From positions 1,550,001 to 1,614,000 of the forward strand of contig NZ_RAHX01000001.1 of NCBI RefSeq assembly GCF_003605475.1: DNA of 64,000 nucleotides, read 5' to 3'. The DNA comes from Aurantiacibacter aquimixticola (GTDB lineage Bacteria; Pseudomonadota; Alphaproteobacteria; Sphingomonadales; Sphingomonadaceae). The notes under the pieces are model-generated. The model saw only the letters and a list, made by a program, of their open reading frames with translations, was not told the DNA's origin and made no database searches. The position numbers were made by a program, and so were the translations under genes. Below are positions 8,832 through 17,331 of this stretch, piece by piece. How positions within the stretch are numbered: the stretch's first letter is position 1; the number at the start of each line of letters is the position of its first letter.

Positions 8832-10388
8832 TCAGCCGAGCCAGCCGGTAAGGACACCGCCATAGACAAGCGCAGCGCCGCCCAGTGCGGCAGCGATATA
8901 ACCAAGCCATCCGCGCCCTTCGCGGCGACGGCGTTCCCACACCAGCTCGACATCGGGCAATGGGGGTGGCTCGGGCGCGCCGCCTTCGGGCGGAAAGCGG
9001 CTTTCTATCCGGCGCACCAGGTCGGGCAGGCGCAGCAGCGTGCCGACATCCTCGCGGATCCGGTCCGCGATCGCCGCTTCGGGTCCAAGCTCGTCGCGGA
9101 TCCAGCTGCGGACATAGGGCGCGCTGGTTTCCCACATATTGATCGACGGATCGAGCTGGGTGGCGATGCCTTCGACCATCACCATCGTTTTCTGCAGCAG
9201 CAGAAGATGCGGCTGGGTCTGCATGTCGAAATCGCGGGTGATCGCGAATAATCCGTCGAGCATCTGCCCGACGCTCAATTCGCTCACCGGCTTCCCGCGC
9301 ATCGGCTCGCCAACAGCGCGCAGCGCCGTCGCGAATTCGTCGACCGAGTGATAGCTCGGCACATATTGCGCTTCGAAGTGAATTTCCGCGACCCGCTTGT
9401 AGTCGCCAGTGATCAGGCCATAGAGAATTTCCGCCAGCCATTGCCGCGCCCGGCGGTCGATCCGGCCCATTATGCCGAAATCAATGGCGACGATCGTCCC
9501 GTCCGCTTTCACGAACAGATTACCCTGATGCATGTCGGCATGGAAAAACCCGCCGCTGATCGCCTGCGTAAGGAATGCGATTACCAGGCGGCGGGCGAGA
9601 TCGGGCAGATCGTGGCCGGCGGCAATCAGCGCCCCGCGGTCGGAAATCTTGACGCCATCGATCCACTCGATGGTCATGATCTTGCCGTTGGTGCGATCCC
9701 AATCGATATCGGGAATGCGATATCGGTCGATGCCGCGCATCGCCTCGGCCAGTTCGGAAGCCGAGGCAGCCTCGCGGCGAAGATCGAGCTCGCTATTCGT
9801 CCAGCGCTTGAAATTGGCGATGACAAGGCGCGGGCGCAGCCGCGATGCTTCACCGCCCAGCGCTTCCAGATGCGCCGCGGCCCATTCATACGTCGCGATG
9901 TCGCGCGCGAATTTCTCGCGCACGCCGGGACGCAGCACCTTGATCGCCACTTCGCGGCCTTCGGTGGTGATGGCGCGATGGACCTGGGCGATGCTGGCAG
10001 CGCCGACGGGCACGGGATCGATTTCGGTGAAGAGCTCGTCCACAGGCCGCTCGAACGTACGGGCGAGCTGATCCTCGATCAGGGCGTAATCGACCGGTGG
10101 CAGGCTGTCCTGCAGGCTGAGGAGATTGTGCGCCGCATCCTCGCCGACGAGATCGGGCCGCGTCGCCAGCGTCTGGCCAAGCTTGATGGCCGCCGGGCCG
10201 ATGGCGCGAAAGGCCCCGGCATAATCGGGCTCCTTAGGCTGGATCGTGCCGAAGCGCGCCAGCCGCACCAGCCGCTGCACCGGCACGGGCGTGTTGGGAT
10301 CACGCTCGATCCCGCGCAGCGCCCCGTGGCGCGCGAGGGTCCGGCCCCATTTCAGGAGCCGCCAGATATGCGTGGAGGGGCGCGTCAC
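8832..10388 (-). CDS. ubiB: UbiB family atypical kinase of ubiquinone synthesis
   Basis: UbiB is a membrane-associated ATPase/kinase-like protein required for ubiquinone synthesis; it is often labelled 2-polyprenylphenol 6-hydroxylase, although hydroxylation is done by other enzymes. The 518-residue protein shows the family 'AIKLGQTLATRPDL' (KxGQ motif), the Ala-rich loop 'VGAASIAQVHRA', the lysine in 'REVAIKVLRPGV', the catalytic-loop equivalent 'ADMHQGNLFV' and 'IDFGIMGRI'. The C terminus has one or two hydrophobic segments (about residues 495-518). It starts with GTG one base after the ubiE stop codon, so ubiE-ubiB are coupled. Confidence 0.95.
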   Translation of the reverse strand: MTRPSTHIWRLLKWGRTLARHGALRGIERDPNTPVPVQRLVRLARFGTIQPKEPDYAGAFRAIGPAAIKLGQTLATRPDLVGEDAAHNLLSLQDSLPPVDYALIEDQLARTFERPVDELFTEIDPVPVGAASIAQVHRAITTEGREVAIKVLRPGVREKFARDIATYEWAAAHLEALGGEASRLRPRLVIANFKRWTNSELDLRREAASASELAEAMRGIDRYRIPDIDWDRTNGKIMTIEWIDGVKISDRGALIAAGHDLPDLARRLVIAFLTQAISGGFFHADMHQGNLFVKADGTIVAIDFGIMGRIDRRARQWLAEILYGLITGDYKRVAEIHFEAQYVPSYHSVDEFATALRAVGEPMRGKPVSELSVGQMLDGLFAITRDFDMQTQPHLLLLQKTMVMVEGIATQLDPSINMWETSAPYVRSWIRDELGPEAAIADRIREDVGTLLRLPDLVRRIESRFPPEGGAPEPPPLPDVELVWERRRREGRGWLGYIAAALGGAALVYGGVLTGWLG

Positions 10389-10389
10389 C

Positions 10390-11121
10390 CTATATCTTCC
10401 ATCCCGAATGGATGGCGACGGCGCCGCCCAGAATCGGCTCGACCTTCGTGCGGGCGAAGCCGGCCTCCCGGGTCATCCGCTCGAATTCGGCCGGTTTCGG
10501 GAAGCGGCGAATGCTTTCCGCCAGATAGCGGTAGCTTTCCTCGTCATTCGCAACCGCCTTGCCGATCTGCGGCATGATCTTGTGCGAATAAAGGTCGTAG
10601 ACTTCCTTGAACCCACCCCACTCGGTGGTGCTGAATTCCATGCAATAGAACCGGCCGCCATATTTCAACACGCGGTGCGCTTCGCGAAGGGCCTTGTCGA
10701 TATAGGTCACGTTCCGGATGCCGAAGACGATGGTGTAGGCATCGAACTGACGATCGGGATAGGTCAGCGTCTCCGCATTCTGCTGCGACCACGATAGCCC
10801 ATCGAGACCGCGATCCATCGCCCGCTCGATACCGACATCGAGCATGTCCTGATTGATATCGGCGACGACAACTTCCGCCCCGCGCTCCGCCATGCGGAAG
10901 GCGATGTCGCCCGTGCCGCCGGCCATATCCAGGATTGCCTCGTCCGGCTGCGGTTTTACGCGCCGCACGAACTGGTCCTTCCAGAGCCGATGCATGCCGC
11001 CCGACATCGCATCGTTCATGATATCGTATTTGCTCGCCACGTTGGAAAACACGCCGCTCACGCGCGCGGTCTTCTCTTCCGGGGCGACGTCTTCGTAGCC
11101 GAAACTGACTGTATCGCTCAT
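10390..11121 (-). CDS. ubiE: Ubiquinone/menaquinone C-methyltransferase UbiE
   Basis: UbiE is the SAM-dependent methyltransferase of quinone synthesis. The recognisable protein starts at 11121 (MSDTVSFGYEDV...) and has 243 residues; the frame is open further upstream, but that part is antisense to mutM and not family-like. Motifs include 'VFSNVASKYDIMNDAMS', the SAM-binding 'DMAGGTGDIAFRM' and 'IVFGIRNVTYIDKALREAHR'. It is divergent from mutM with only 55 bases between the start codons and heads the ubiE-ubiB run. Confidence 0.96.
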   Translation of the reverse strand: MSDTVSFGYEDVAPEEKTARVSGVFSNVASKYDIMNDAMSGGMHRLWKDQFVRRVKPQPDEAILDMAGGTGDIAFRMAERGAEVVVADINQDMLDVGIERAMDRGLDGLSWSQQNAETLTYPDRQFDAYTIVFGIRNVTYIDKALREAHRVLKYGGRFYCMEFSTTEWGGFKEVYDLYSHKIMPQIGKAVANDEESYRYLAESIRRFPKPAEFERMTREAGFARTKVEPILGGAVAIHSGWKI

Positions 11122-11176
11122 GCGGCGCGCTTTAGGGGGAATTGAGCGCAGCGCAAAGGGTGATAAAGGGCTGGCC

Positions 11177-11992
11177 ATGCCCGAGCTTCCAGAAGTCGAA
11201 ACCACCGTACGCGGGCTGGCGCGCTTTCTCGAAGGGGAGCGGGTCGAGCGCCTGTTGCTCAACCGGCCAGACATGCGGTTCCCTTTTCCGCCGAACCTGC
11301 GCCAGGCGATGACGGGCGCACGCATCACAGGTCTCGGTCGCCGCGCGAAATACGGCCTGCTTCACACCGATCGCGACACGACGATGATCTTCCATCTCGG
11401 CATGAGCGGTCGCTGGCGGATCGATCCCGAGACAGACGAAAAGCACGATCATCTCGTCATCGAAACCGCGGGCAATCGCTTCGCGCTCAACGATCCGCGC
11501 CGCTTCGGCTATGTCGATCTGGTGGACACGGTCGCGCTGGACGCCTGGCCGGCCTTTGCGATGATGGGGCCGGAGCCGCTCGGCGACGCGCTCGACGCCG
11601 ACCATCTTCGCCGCGCCATCCGGGGCCGCAAGCAGGCGATCAAGCTGTTGCTGCTCGACCAGAAAATCGTCGCCGGCCTTGGCAATATCTATGTGTGCGA
11701 GGCTCTGTTCATGGCCGGAATTCATCCGCGCAAGGCCGGCGGCCGCGTCTATCGCCCCGCCCTGGAACGGCTGGTGCCCGCCATCCGCGCCGTGCTCGAA
11801 CAGTCCATCCGCGATGGCGGCTCGAGCTTGCGCGATTACGCCCGGCCCGATGGCGAACTCGGCTATTTCGCCACGCGCTTCCAGGTCTATGGCCGCGAGG
11901 GCGAACCCTGCCTGCGCTGCGATGACGGAGTCATCCGACGCGTGGTCCAGGGCGGGCGGAGCACCTGGTTCTGTCCGGCGTGTCAGGGGTAG
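11177..11992 (+). CDS. mutM: Formamidopyrimidine-DNA glycosylase (Fpg/MutM)
   Basis: MutM excises 8-oxoguanine and formamidopyrimidines and nicks the abasic site. The start at ATG 11177 is fixed by the catalytic N terminus (Met removed, Pro2 nucleophile, Glu3) seen as 'MPELPEVETTVRGL'. The conserved 'GLGNIYVCEALF' lies mid-protein. The C-terminal zinc finger has C-x2-C and C-x2-C pairs ('CLRCDDG' and 'FCPACQG'). The length is 271 residues, normal for the family. Its end is 10 bases from the left terminus of the inverted-repeat element at 12003. Confidence 0.97.
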   Translation: MPELPEVETTVRGLARFLEGERVERLLLNRPDMRFPFPPNLRQAMTGARITGLGRRAKYGLLHTDRDTTMIFHLGMSGRWRIDPETDEKHDHLVIETAGNRFALNDPRRFGYVDLVDTVALDAWPAFAMMGPEPLGDALDADHLRRAIRGRKQAIKLLLLDQKIVAGLGNIYVCEALFMAGIHPRKAGGRVYRPALERLVPAIRAVLEQSIRDGGSSLRDYARPDGELGYFATRFQVYGREGEPCLRCDDGVIRRVVQGGRSTWFCPACQG

Positions 11993-12002
11993 GTTGTTTT
12001 GG

Positions 12003-12277
12003 GGTGATTTGTTTGTTTCGTACACGCATCCGCGGGTGCGTCCTCGGTGCTGTTCCCTCCCCCGGATCAAGTCCGGGGTCCGGGGCACCTGCGGTCGCGC
12101 GTTCGCGCTCTGTCGGGCGCTGGTCGCGCCCGATGCTTGCGCTTTCCAAGAGGGCTGGTCGCAGAGCTCCGAGCACAGCGAGGCAAGGGCGAACGCCCGC
12201 CCGCAGCGGGCGCAGCTCTGCTGCGCGTCTAGCGAGGACGATCCGACGGATGTCGGATCGAAAAGCAAACAAACACC
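12003..12277 (+). repeat. TIR-bounded structured repeat element, copy 1
   Basis: This GC-rich, non-coding 275-base stretch lies between mutM and rpsT. It is bounded by inverted ends (GTTTGTTT at 12011-12018 and AAACAAAC at 12267-12274) and is clearly homologous to 28828-29093. Shared blocks include CGTCCTCGGTGCT, GGGGCACCTGCGGTCG, GCCCGCCCGCAGCGGGCG, GCGTCTAGCGAGGACGATCC and the final hairpin GATCCGAC/GTCGGATC. Hairpin arms differ between copies but remain paired, for example GCGC-GTTC-GCGC here against GGCC-GTTC-GGCC there. It encodes no transposase. Short open frames through it exist only because stops are rare in GC-rich DNA. It may be a MITE-like mobile repeat or a structured RNA element. 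Confidence 0.8.
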
Positions 12278-12325
12278 ACAAACATTGACCTTCCCGGCTC
12301 TCGACCTTATGTGAGCCGCCGTTCA

Positions 12326-12347
12326 GGCGCTTTTGCGCCCGTTTTAC
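12326..12347 (+). other. Small hairpin in the rpsT leader
   Basis: GGCGC and GCGCC flank a TTTT loop and are followed by CGTTTT, about 60 bases upstream of rpsT. It could be a weak terminator ending read-through from mutM or part of the S20 leader. The T run is short, so the call is tentative. Confidence 0.3.
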
Positions 12348-12406
12348 CGATTCTATGAAAGCATATGCCCGGCCGTTCGCGGACGGTCGAGATACAGGAC
12401 TGACAC

Positions 12407-12667
12407 ATGGCCAATACGCCGCAAGCCAAGAAGCGCATTCGTCGCAACAACAACCGTGCCGAGATCAATGGCGCGCGCATCAGCCGCATCCGCACGCAGG
12501 TGAAGAAGGTCGAAACGGCCGTTGCCGAAGGCGACAAGAAGGCCGCGACGGCCGCTCTCAAGGATGCGCAGCCCGAAATCGCGAAGGGCGTCGCCAAGGG
12601 CGTGCTCCACAAGAACACCGCGGCTCGCAAGATGAGCCGGTTGAGCAAGCGGGTCGCCGCGCTCTGA
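12407..12667 (+). CDS. rpsT: 30S ribosomal protein S20
   Basis: S20 is an early-binding protein of the small subunit that contacts 16S rRNA. The 86-residue, highly basic product starts '[20 protein letters not shown]' and has the family helices containing '[13 protein letters not shown]' and '[20 protein letters not shown]'. The gene stands alone, as rpsT usually does, 461 bases upstream of dnaA, and ends in a strong terminator. Confidence 0.98.
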   Translation: MANTPQAKKRIRRNNNRAEINGARISRIRTQVKKVETAVAEGDKKAATAALKDAQPEIAKGVAKGVLHKNTAARKMSRLSKRVAAL

Positions 12668-12728
12668 TTCGGGTCCGCCGCCGCGCGATTCGCAGCGGCG
12701 CGGACAGCGAAAAGCGGAACGAAATCGG

Positions 12729-12764
12729 AACGGGGTCGGTGGTTGTCCACCGGCCCCGTTTTTG
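12729..12764 (+). terminator. Rho-independent terminator of rpsT
   Basis: A 14-base arm (AACGGGGTCGGTGG) pairs with CCACCGGCCCCGTT across a TTGT loop with one G-T pair and is followed by a T run. It sits 62 bases past the rpsT stop. Confidence 0.95.
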
Positions 12765-13128
12765 CATCTGCGAAGCTGGCGGGCGCGCTGCGGACTAAGT
12801 GCAGGAAAAACCGCGATTCGCGGGACTGTCACAAGAAAATCGCCATTTTTCAAAGCGATGAACGCAGCTCTGCGGCTTAGGGACGAGTCAAGAACCTAAA
12901 TTTTAATAAATTTGTCATGCGACCCTTGCCCGCCGCGAGGAGTGGTTCATAACAGCATTCGAGGCGGCGGTGATCTCCATCGTAGCCATCACATGAGAGT
13001 TATCGACACGAAAGACCCGACGGGCTGCCTGAGCCCGCTGGAAGGGGAAGCTTTGTCTTTCGCGTCGGTTGGAGAGGCGACCAAGGCAGGGGAAGCCGGC
13101 TCAGCTTATTGAGGACGGGATTACAGCG
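12765..13128 (+). promoter_or_regulatory. dnaA upstream region
   Basis: No convincing gene is present between the rpsT terminator and dnaA. An AT-rich patch stands out at about 12893-12914. One DnaA-box-like nonamer, TTATCGACA (one mismatch to TTATCCACA), lies at 13000-13008, so autoregulation by DnaA is possible. A 39-codon frame from 12992 lacks a clear ribosome binding site and I do not call it. Promoter elements could not be assigned with confidence. Confidence 0.4.
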
Positions 13129-14598
13129 ATGATCAGAATGGGACCGCATAGCGGCCGCATCAATGCGTCTAAAGACAAGGTGGCAGAGGACAATATGGAG
13201 GATCGCGAAGCGCTGGACCTGGCGGCCGATTGGGCGGATATCAGCCAGGGGCTTCGCAAAGACCTCGGCCATCAGCTCTTTACGCAATGGATCAAGCCGA
13301 TCCAGCTGGGCAAGCTCGACAAGGCCGACGGCACACTCGATCTTTTCTTGCCGACCGAATTCTCCGCGAATTGGGTGAAGGACCGCTATCACGACCGGCT
13401 ATCGCTCGCCTGGAAGATCGCTTCTTCCGAAGTGCGCCACATCGCCATCAAGGTTCATCCCGGCCGCCGCAAGATCGCCGAATTCGATCTGCGTGGGCAT
13501 GACGGCTTCGGCCATCGGGCCGCGAACGATTCGACGCTCGCTATGGAGTCGATCGGCGACGATGGTTTTACATCCAGCGTCGGACTCGATCCCAGCCAGA
13601 CGTTCGCCGCGTTCATCACCGGAAGCACAAACGTGCTCGCCAAGAATGCCGCCGAGCGCATGAGCAAGGCCGAAAAGCCGCAATTCAGCCCGCTCTATCT
13701 CAAGGCCGCGACCGGTCAGGGCAAGACGCACCTGCTGCACGCGATCGGCCATTCCTACCTCCAGGCCTTCCCCCGCGCCCGCATCTTCTACTGCAGCGCA
13801 GAGCGCTTCATGGTCGAATTCGTCCAGGCGTTGAAATCGAACGAGATGATCGAGTTCAAGGCCCGCCTGCGCGCTTTTGACCTGCTGCTGGTGGACGATA
13901 TCCAGTTCATCATCGGCAAGGCCGCTGCGCAGGAAGAGCTGCTTTACACGATCGATGCGCTGCTTGCCGAGGGCAAGCGCCTGGTCTTCGCCGCAGATCG
14001 CGCGCCGCAGGCGCTCGACGGTGTCGAGCCGCGCCTGCTCAGCCGCCTCTCCATGGGCCTTGTCGCCGACATCCAGCCCGCCGATATCGAGCTGCGCCGC
14101 GCGATCCTGGAATCCAAGCTGACGCGCTTCGCCCCGCTCGAAGTGCCCGCGGACGTGATCGACTTCCTCGCCCGCACTGTCAGCCGCAATGTGCGCGAGC
14201 TGGTGGGCGGACTCAACAAACTGATCGCCTACGCCCAGCTGACCGGACAGGAAGTCTCGCTCCAGTTGGCCGAAGAGCAGCTGACCGATATCCTGTCGGC
14301 CAATCGCCGCCGCATCACGATCGACGAGATTCAGCGCACGGTGTGCCAGTTCTACCGCATCGACCGCAGCGAGATGTCGTCCAAGCGCCGCGCGCGCGCC
14401 GTGGTTCGTCCGCGCCAGGTGGCGATGTATCTGTCCAAGGTGCTGACCCCGCGCAGCTACCCCGAAATCGGGCGTAAGTTCGGTGGGCGCGATCACTCGA
14501 CCGTGATCCATGCCGTGCGCCTGATCGAGGATCTGCGCGAGCGGGACGCCGATATGGACGGCGATGTGCGCAGCCTGCTGCGCCAGCTCGAGAGCTGA
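13129..14598 (+). CDS. dnaA: Chromosomal replication initiator protein DnaA
   Basis: DnaA binds origin DnaA boxes and opens the duplex. Domain I begins near 'ADWADISQGLRKDLGHQLFT'. Domain III is the AAA+ module with Walker A 'GQGKTHLLHA' and Walker B 'LLLVDDIQF'. Domain IV has the family signature near the end, 'GGRDHSTVIHAVRLIE', and the basic helix 'RPRQVAMYLSKVLT'. The start is uncertain: ATG 13129 gives 489 residues, and ATG 13195 (MEDREAL..., AGAGGA four bases upstream) gives 467. The interdomain linker (domain II) is short. A non-coding stretch with DnaA-box-like sites follows the gene. Confidence 0.97.
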   Translation: MIRMGPHSGRINASKDKVAEDNMEDREALDLAADWADISQGLRKDLGHQLFTQWIKPIQLGKLDKADGTLDLFLPTEFSANWVKDRYHDRLSLAWKIASSEVRHIAIKVHPGRRKIAEFDLRGHDGFGHRAANDSTLAMESIGDDGFTSSVGLDPSQTFAAFITGSTNVLAKNAAERMSKAEKPQFSPLYLKAATGQGKTHLLHAIGHSYLQAFPRARIFYCSAERFMVEFVQALKSNEMIEFKARLRAFDLLLVDDIQFIIGKAAAQEELLYTIDALLAEGKRLVFAADRAPQALDGVEPRLLSRLSMGLVADIQPADIELRRAILESKLTRFAPLEVPADVIDFLARTVSRNVRELVGGLNKLIAYAQLTGQEVSLQLAEEQLTDILSANRRRITIDEIQRTVCQFYRIDRSEMSSKRRARAVVRPRQVAMYLSKVLTPRSYPEIGRKFGGRDHSTVIHAVRLIEDLRERDADMDGDVRSLLRQLES

Positions 14599-14953
14599 TC
14601 GGCTACCGGCCGCTTCTCCACACGATATCGACAAACTTGCCGACAGACACATCGAAGGGCGTTCTCCCGGCGAGATCCACAGGCTTGTCCGCAAGTCATG
14701 CACAGCCTTGTGCACGAGGCGTACACTTGTTGAAATCGACACTTTTCAAGCGATGCACTTGCCTTTTTTGACGTGATTACATAGGCTTACTTCCATAAAG
14801 CAGACTGAACACCTGCGTCGCCACCTCCGCCCAATCCGCGCATTTCCACAGGCCGGACAAATCATCCGCGCTGTATGCCTTTCGCCACAGGCTGTAGGGC
14901 AGCCGTTCCGCAAAACTTTACCGGCGCGGCGATCCGGCTAGGGAGGGTGGATC
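14599..14953 (+). other. Non-coding stretch with clustered DnaA-box-like nonamers (origin candidate)
   Basis: These 355 bases between dnaA and the MoeB-like gene hold no supported gene. Near-matches to TTWTNCACA, all on this strand, are TTCTCCACA at 14614, AGATCCACA at 14673, TCATGCACA at 14696, TTGTGCACG at 14708 and ATTTCCACA at 14842. ATCGACA motifs occur near 14626 and 14745. A relatively T-rich patch lies around 14762-14800. This could be an origin of replication or a DnaA-titration site. None of the boxes is a perfect consensus. Confidence 0.4.
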
Positions 14954-15739
14954 ATGGATGACGCCCCGCACCCACTTTCCGAGGACAGGCTCGACCGCTT
15001 CGCTCGGCATATCGTGCTGCCCGAAATCGGCGGCGCGGGGCAGGTACGGCTGGCGCGCAGCCATGTCGCAGTGATCGGGCTGGGCGGGATCGGATCGCCG
15101 GTGCTGCAATATCTTGCAGGGGCGGGGATCGGTCGCTTCACGCTGGTGGACGATGGCGATGTCGAGGCGAGCAACCTTCAGCGCCAGACCCTCTATGCGA
15201 TGCGCGATATCGGCCATGGCAAGGCCGTCTCCGCGCGCCGCTGGCTCGCCAATTTCGATCGGCAGATAGAGGTTTCGATTTCGGACACTCGGGCCACGAC
15301 GGACAATGCGCGCGCCATGATCGACGGCGCAGATCTGGTCATCGACGGAACGGACAATTTCGCCACCCGACTCGCCGTCTCGGACGCTTGCGTCGCGGCA
15401 CATGTGCCGTTGCTTTCCGCCGCAATCGGCCGCTTTCAGGGACAGGTCGGGGCATTTGCCGGACATCTGCCGGCCGAGGCCTGCTATCGCTGTTTCGTAG
15501 GAGACGCCTTCGATTCCGAGGATTGCGACACCTGCGCCGAGGACGGCGTGCTGGGCGCAATGGTCGGCTGGGTCGGCACCCTTTCGGCGATGCAAGCCAT
15601 CCGCATCCTCGTCGCCCCGCAAATGGGCGAGCCCGGCTGGGGCCAGCTGCAGCTGATGGACGGTCTGAAGCCGGGCATGCGGACGCTGACGATTGCGAAA
15701 GACCCGGATTGCAAGGCCTGCTCAGGCCACCTCGATTGA
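14954..15739 (+). CDS. HesA/MoeB/ThiF family E1-like adenylyltransferase
   Basis: Proteins of this family adenylate the C-terminal Gly-Gly of a sulphur-carrier protein such as MoaD or ThiS. The 261-residue product has the ATP-binding 'VIGLGGIGSPVLQYLAGAG' near residue 35, then 'DDGDVEASNLQRQTLY' and 'DLVIDGTDNFATRL'. Two zinc-ligand pairs are visible ('CYRC' and 'CKAC' near the C terminus), and the cysteine of 'CDTCAEDGVLG' fits the catalytic region. It lacks the rhodanese domain of longer MoeBR proteins. The ribosome binding site GGGAGG lies eight bases upstream. Whether it serves molybdopterin or thiamine synthesis cannot be told here. Confidence 0.88.
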   Translation: MDDAPHPLSEDRLDRFARHIVLPEIGGAGQVRLARSHVAVIGLGGIGSPVLQYLAGAGIGRFTLVDDGDVEASNLQRQTLYAMRDIGHGKAVSARRWLANFDRQIEVSISDTRATTDNARAMIDGADLVIDGTDNFATRLAVSDACVAAHVPLLSAAIGRFQGQVGAFAGHLPAEACYRCFVGDAFDSEDCDTCAEDGVLGAMVGWVGTLSAMQAIRILVAPQMGEPGWGQLQLMDGLKPGMRTLTIAKDPDCKACSGHLD

Positions 15740-15782
15740 GGCAACGCATTAAGCGCTGTGCAGTCGGTCTGGAAGCGATTAC

Positions 15783-16598
15783 ATGCCCGCCGCAATGACC
15801 GCGTCCGCCCAGCCCGAGACCTTGCAAAGCCGCGTGCGCAGGCTCATCGAAACGCGCATCTTCGACCGCGCGATCATCGCGGTGATTGTTGTCAATGCAC
15901 TTGGTCTGGGCATGGAGACGTCGCCAGCCATCATGGCGAGTTACGGCGATATCGTCGGCCTGCTGGACAGGATCGCCATCGCCATCTTCGTTGTCGAACT
16001 TGCGCTGAAGCTCTTCGCCTATCGCTTCGCCTTCTTCCGCAATGGCTGGAACGTCTTCGACTTGCTCATCGTGAGCGCCGCGCTCGTTCCGGCGTCGCGT
16101 GAATTTTCGGTGCTGCGCGCTCTGCGGATCCTTCGTGCGCTGCGCCTCATTTCCGTCGTGCCGAGCATGCGGCGCGTCATTGTCGGCCTGTTCAGCGCCA
16201 TCCCCAGCATCGGCACCGTCATCGTCATGCTCTTGCTGCTGTTCTATATCAGCGCGGTCATGGCGACGAAGCTGTTTGGCGCGGCTTTTCCCGAATGGTT
16301 CGGCACGCTGGGCGCATCGCTCTATTCGCTTTTTCAGATCATGACGCTGGAAAGCTGGTCGATGGGCATCGTGCGCCCGGTGATGGAAGTCTTTCCGTGC
16401 GCCTGGGCCTTCTTCGTGCCCTTCATCCTCGTCACCAGCTTCATCGTGCTCAACCTCTTCATCGGTGTGATCGTGAACGCGATGTCGGAAGCTACGGATG
16501 AAGAGGCCCATGACGAGCGAGAAGAGATCCTGCGTGAATTGCGCGGGCTGAGAGACGATATCGGCAAGCTGCGCGCCGCTGCAGACAGAGGCGATTAG
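15783..16598 (+). CDS. Bacterial voltage-gated sodium channel (BacNav type)
   Basis: This 271-residue protein has the single-domain six-helix plan of NaChBac/NavAb channels, which assemble as tetramers. S1-S3 lie at about residues 29-103. S4 at 107-130 carries regularly spaced arginines ('VLRALRILRALRLISVVPS'). S5 is at about 140-165, and the pore loop holds the selectivity filter 'TLESWSM' at residues 188-194. That filter is the one known from NavAb and predicts Na+ selectivity. S6 is at about 208-235, followed by a Glu/Arg-rich coiled-coil tail. A second start, ATG 15795, is possible. It converges with the sirtuin gene with a 4-base overlap. Confidence 0.9.
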   Translation: MPAAMTASAQPETLQSRVRRLIETRIFDRAIIAVIVVNALGLGMETSPAIMASYGDIVGLLDRIAIAIFVVELALKLFAYRFAFFRNGWNVFDLLIVSAALVPASREFSVLRALRILRALRLISVVPSMRRVIVGLFSAIPSIGTVIVMLLLLFYISAVMATKLFGAAFPEWFGTLGASLYSLFQIMTLESWSMGIVRPVMEVFPCAWAFFVPFILVTSFIVLNLFIGVIVNAMSEATDEEAHDEREEILRELRGLRDDIGKLRAAADRGD

Positions 16599-17296
16599 GC
16601 CCGCAGCACCTCTTCCACCCATTGCGGCACCAGCTCGCTCGCAGGGCCAAGGCGCGTTTCGTCGAAGAGGTGCGATCCGGCGCTGCGTTCGAGATTGAGC
16701 TCCAGCGTGCGCGCTCCGCCGCGGTTCGCTTCGGCAACCAGCCCTGCTGCGGGGTAGACCGCTCCGCTTGTCCCGATGCTGACGAACAGATCGGCCTGCG
16801 CAACGGCGGCGAAGATGCGATCGAGATCGTAGGGCATCTCGCCGAACCAGACGATGTCGGGCCGCATCGCCGCTTCGCCGCAGGCAGGGCAAGCGGGGCC
16901 ATCGCCCAGCGTCCCTGTCCAGCGGTGGCGCACATCGCAGGCCCTGCACCAGACGGACAGCCCCTCGCCATGCATGTGGTGGACCCGGCGCGCCCCTCCC
17001 CGCTCATGCAAATCGTCGATATTCTGCGTGACGATGAGCAATTCGCCGCCGAATTGCGCGTCCAATCGCCCGATCGCCTGGTGGGCAGCGTTCGGCTCCG
17101 CGGCCACGATATTGGCCCGACGTTCGTCGTAGAAGCGCTGCACCAGTGCCGGATCCCGGGCGAAGCCTTCGGGCGTTGCCACCTCTTCGACCGGGTGATC
17201 CTCCCAAAGGCCATCCTCTGCGCGGAAGGTCTTCAGGCCGCTTTCAGCGGAAATCCCCGCGCCTGTCAGGATCACGATATTGCGAATGACTGCCAT
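16595..17296 (-). CDS. cobB: NAD-dependent protein deacylase, sirtuin family
   Basis: CobB-type sirtuins remove acetyl or succinyl groups from lysines using NAD. The 233-residue product has 'VILTGAGISAESGLKTFRAE' at the N terminus, 'VTQNIDDLHERGG', the catalytic His in 'HMHGE', one CxxC pair in 'VWCRAC' and another in 'ACPACGEA' (zinc site), and 'FVSIGTSGAVYPAAGLV'. The Tyr and Arg that favour succinyl/malonyl substrates in class III enzymes appear as 'YDERR'. The start is ATG 17296; ATG 17305 is possible. The longer open frame upstream overlaps dapB and is not real. It is divergent from dapB. Confidence 0.93.
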   Translation of the reverse strand: MAVIRNIVILTGAGISAESGLKTFRAEDGLWEDHPVEEVATPEGFARDPALVQRFYDERRANIVAAEPNAAHQAIGRLDAQFGGELLIVTQNIDDLHERGGARRVHHMHGEGLSVWCRACDVRHRWTGTLGDGPACPACGEAAMRPDIVWFGEMPYDLDRIFAAVAQADLFVSIGTSGAVYPAAGLVAEANRGGARTLELNLERSAGSHLFDETRLGPASELVPQWVEEVLRA

Positions 17297-17331
17297 GCCC
17301 TGCATGAAGCATGCCCAGCACAGGAGAGGCA

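Noticed and set aside
11980..12288. Overlapping short ORFs across the repeat element between mutM and rpsT.
   Set aside because: Equivalent ORFs in copy 2 do not keep one frame, and the shared feature is hairpin structure, so the element is treated as non-coding.
12992..13112. A 39-codon ORF between rpsT and dnaA.
   Set aside because: No convincing ribosome binding site and low-complexity Gly/Ala/Glu content. It looks like GC-rich intergenic read-through.
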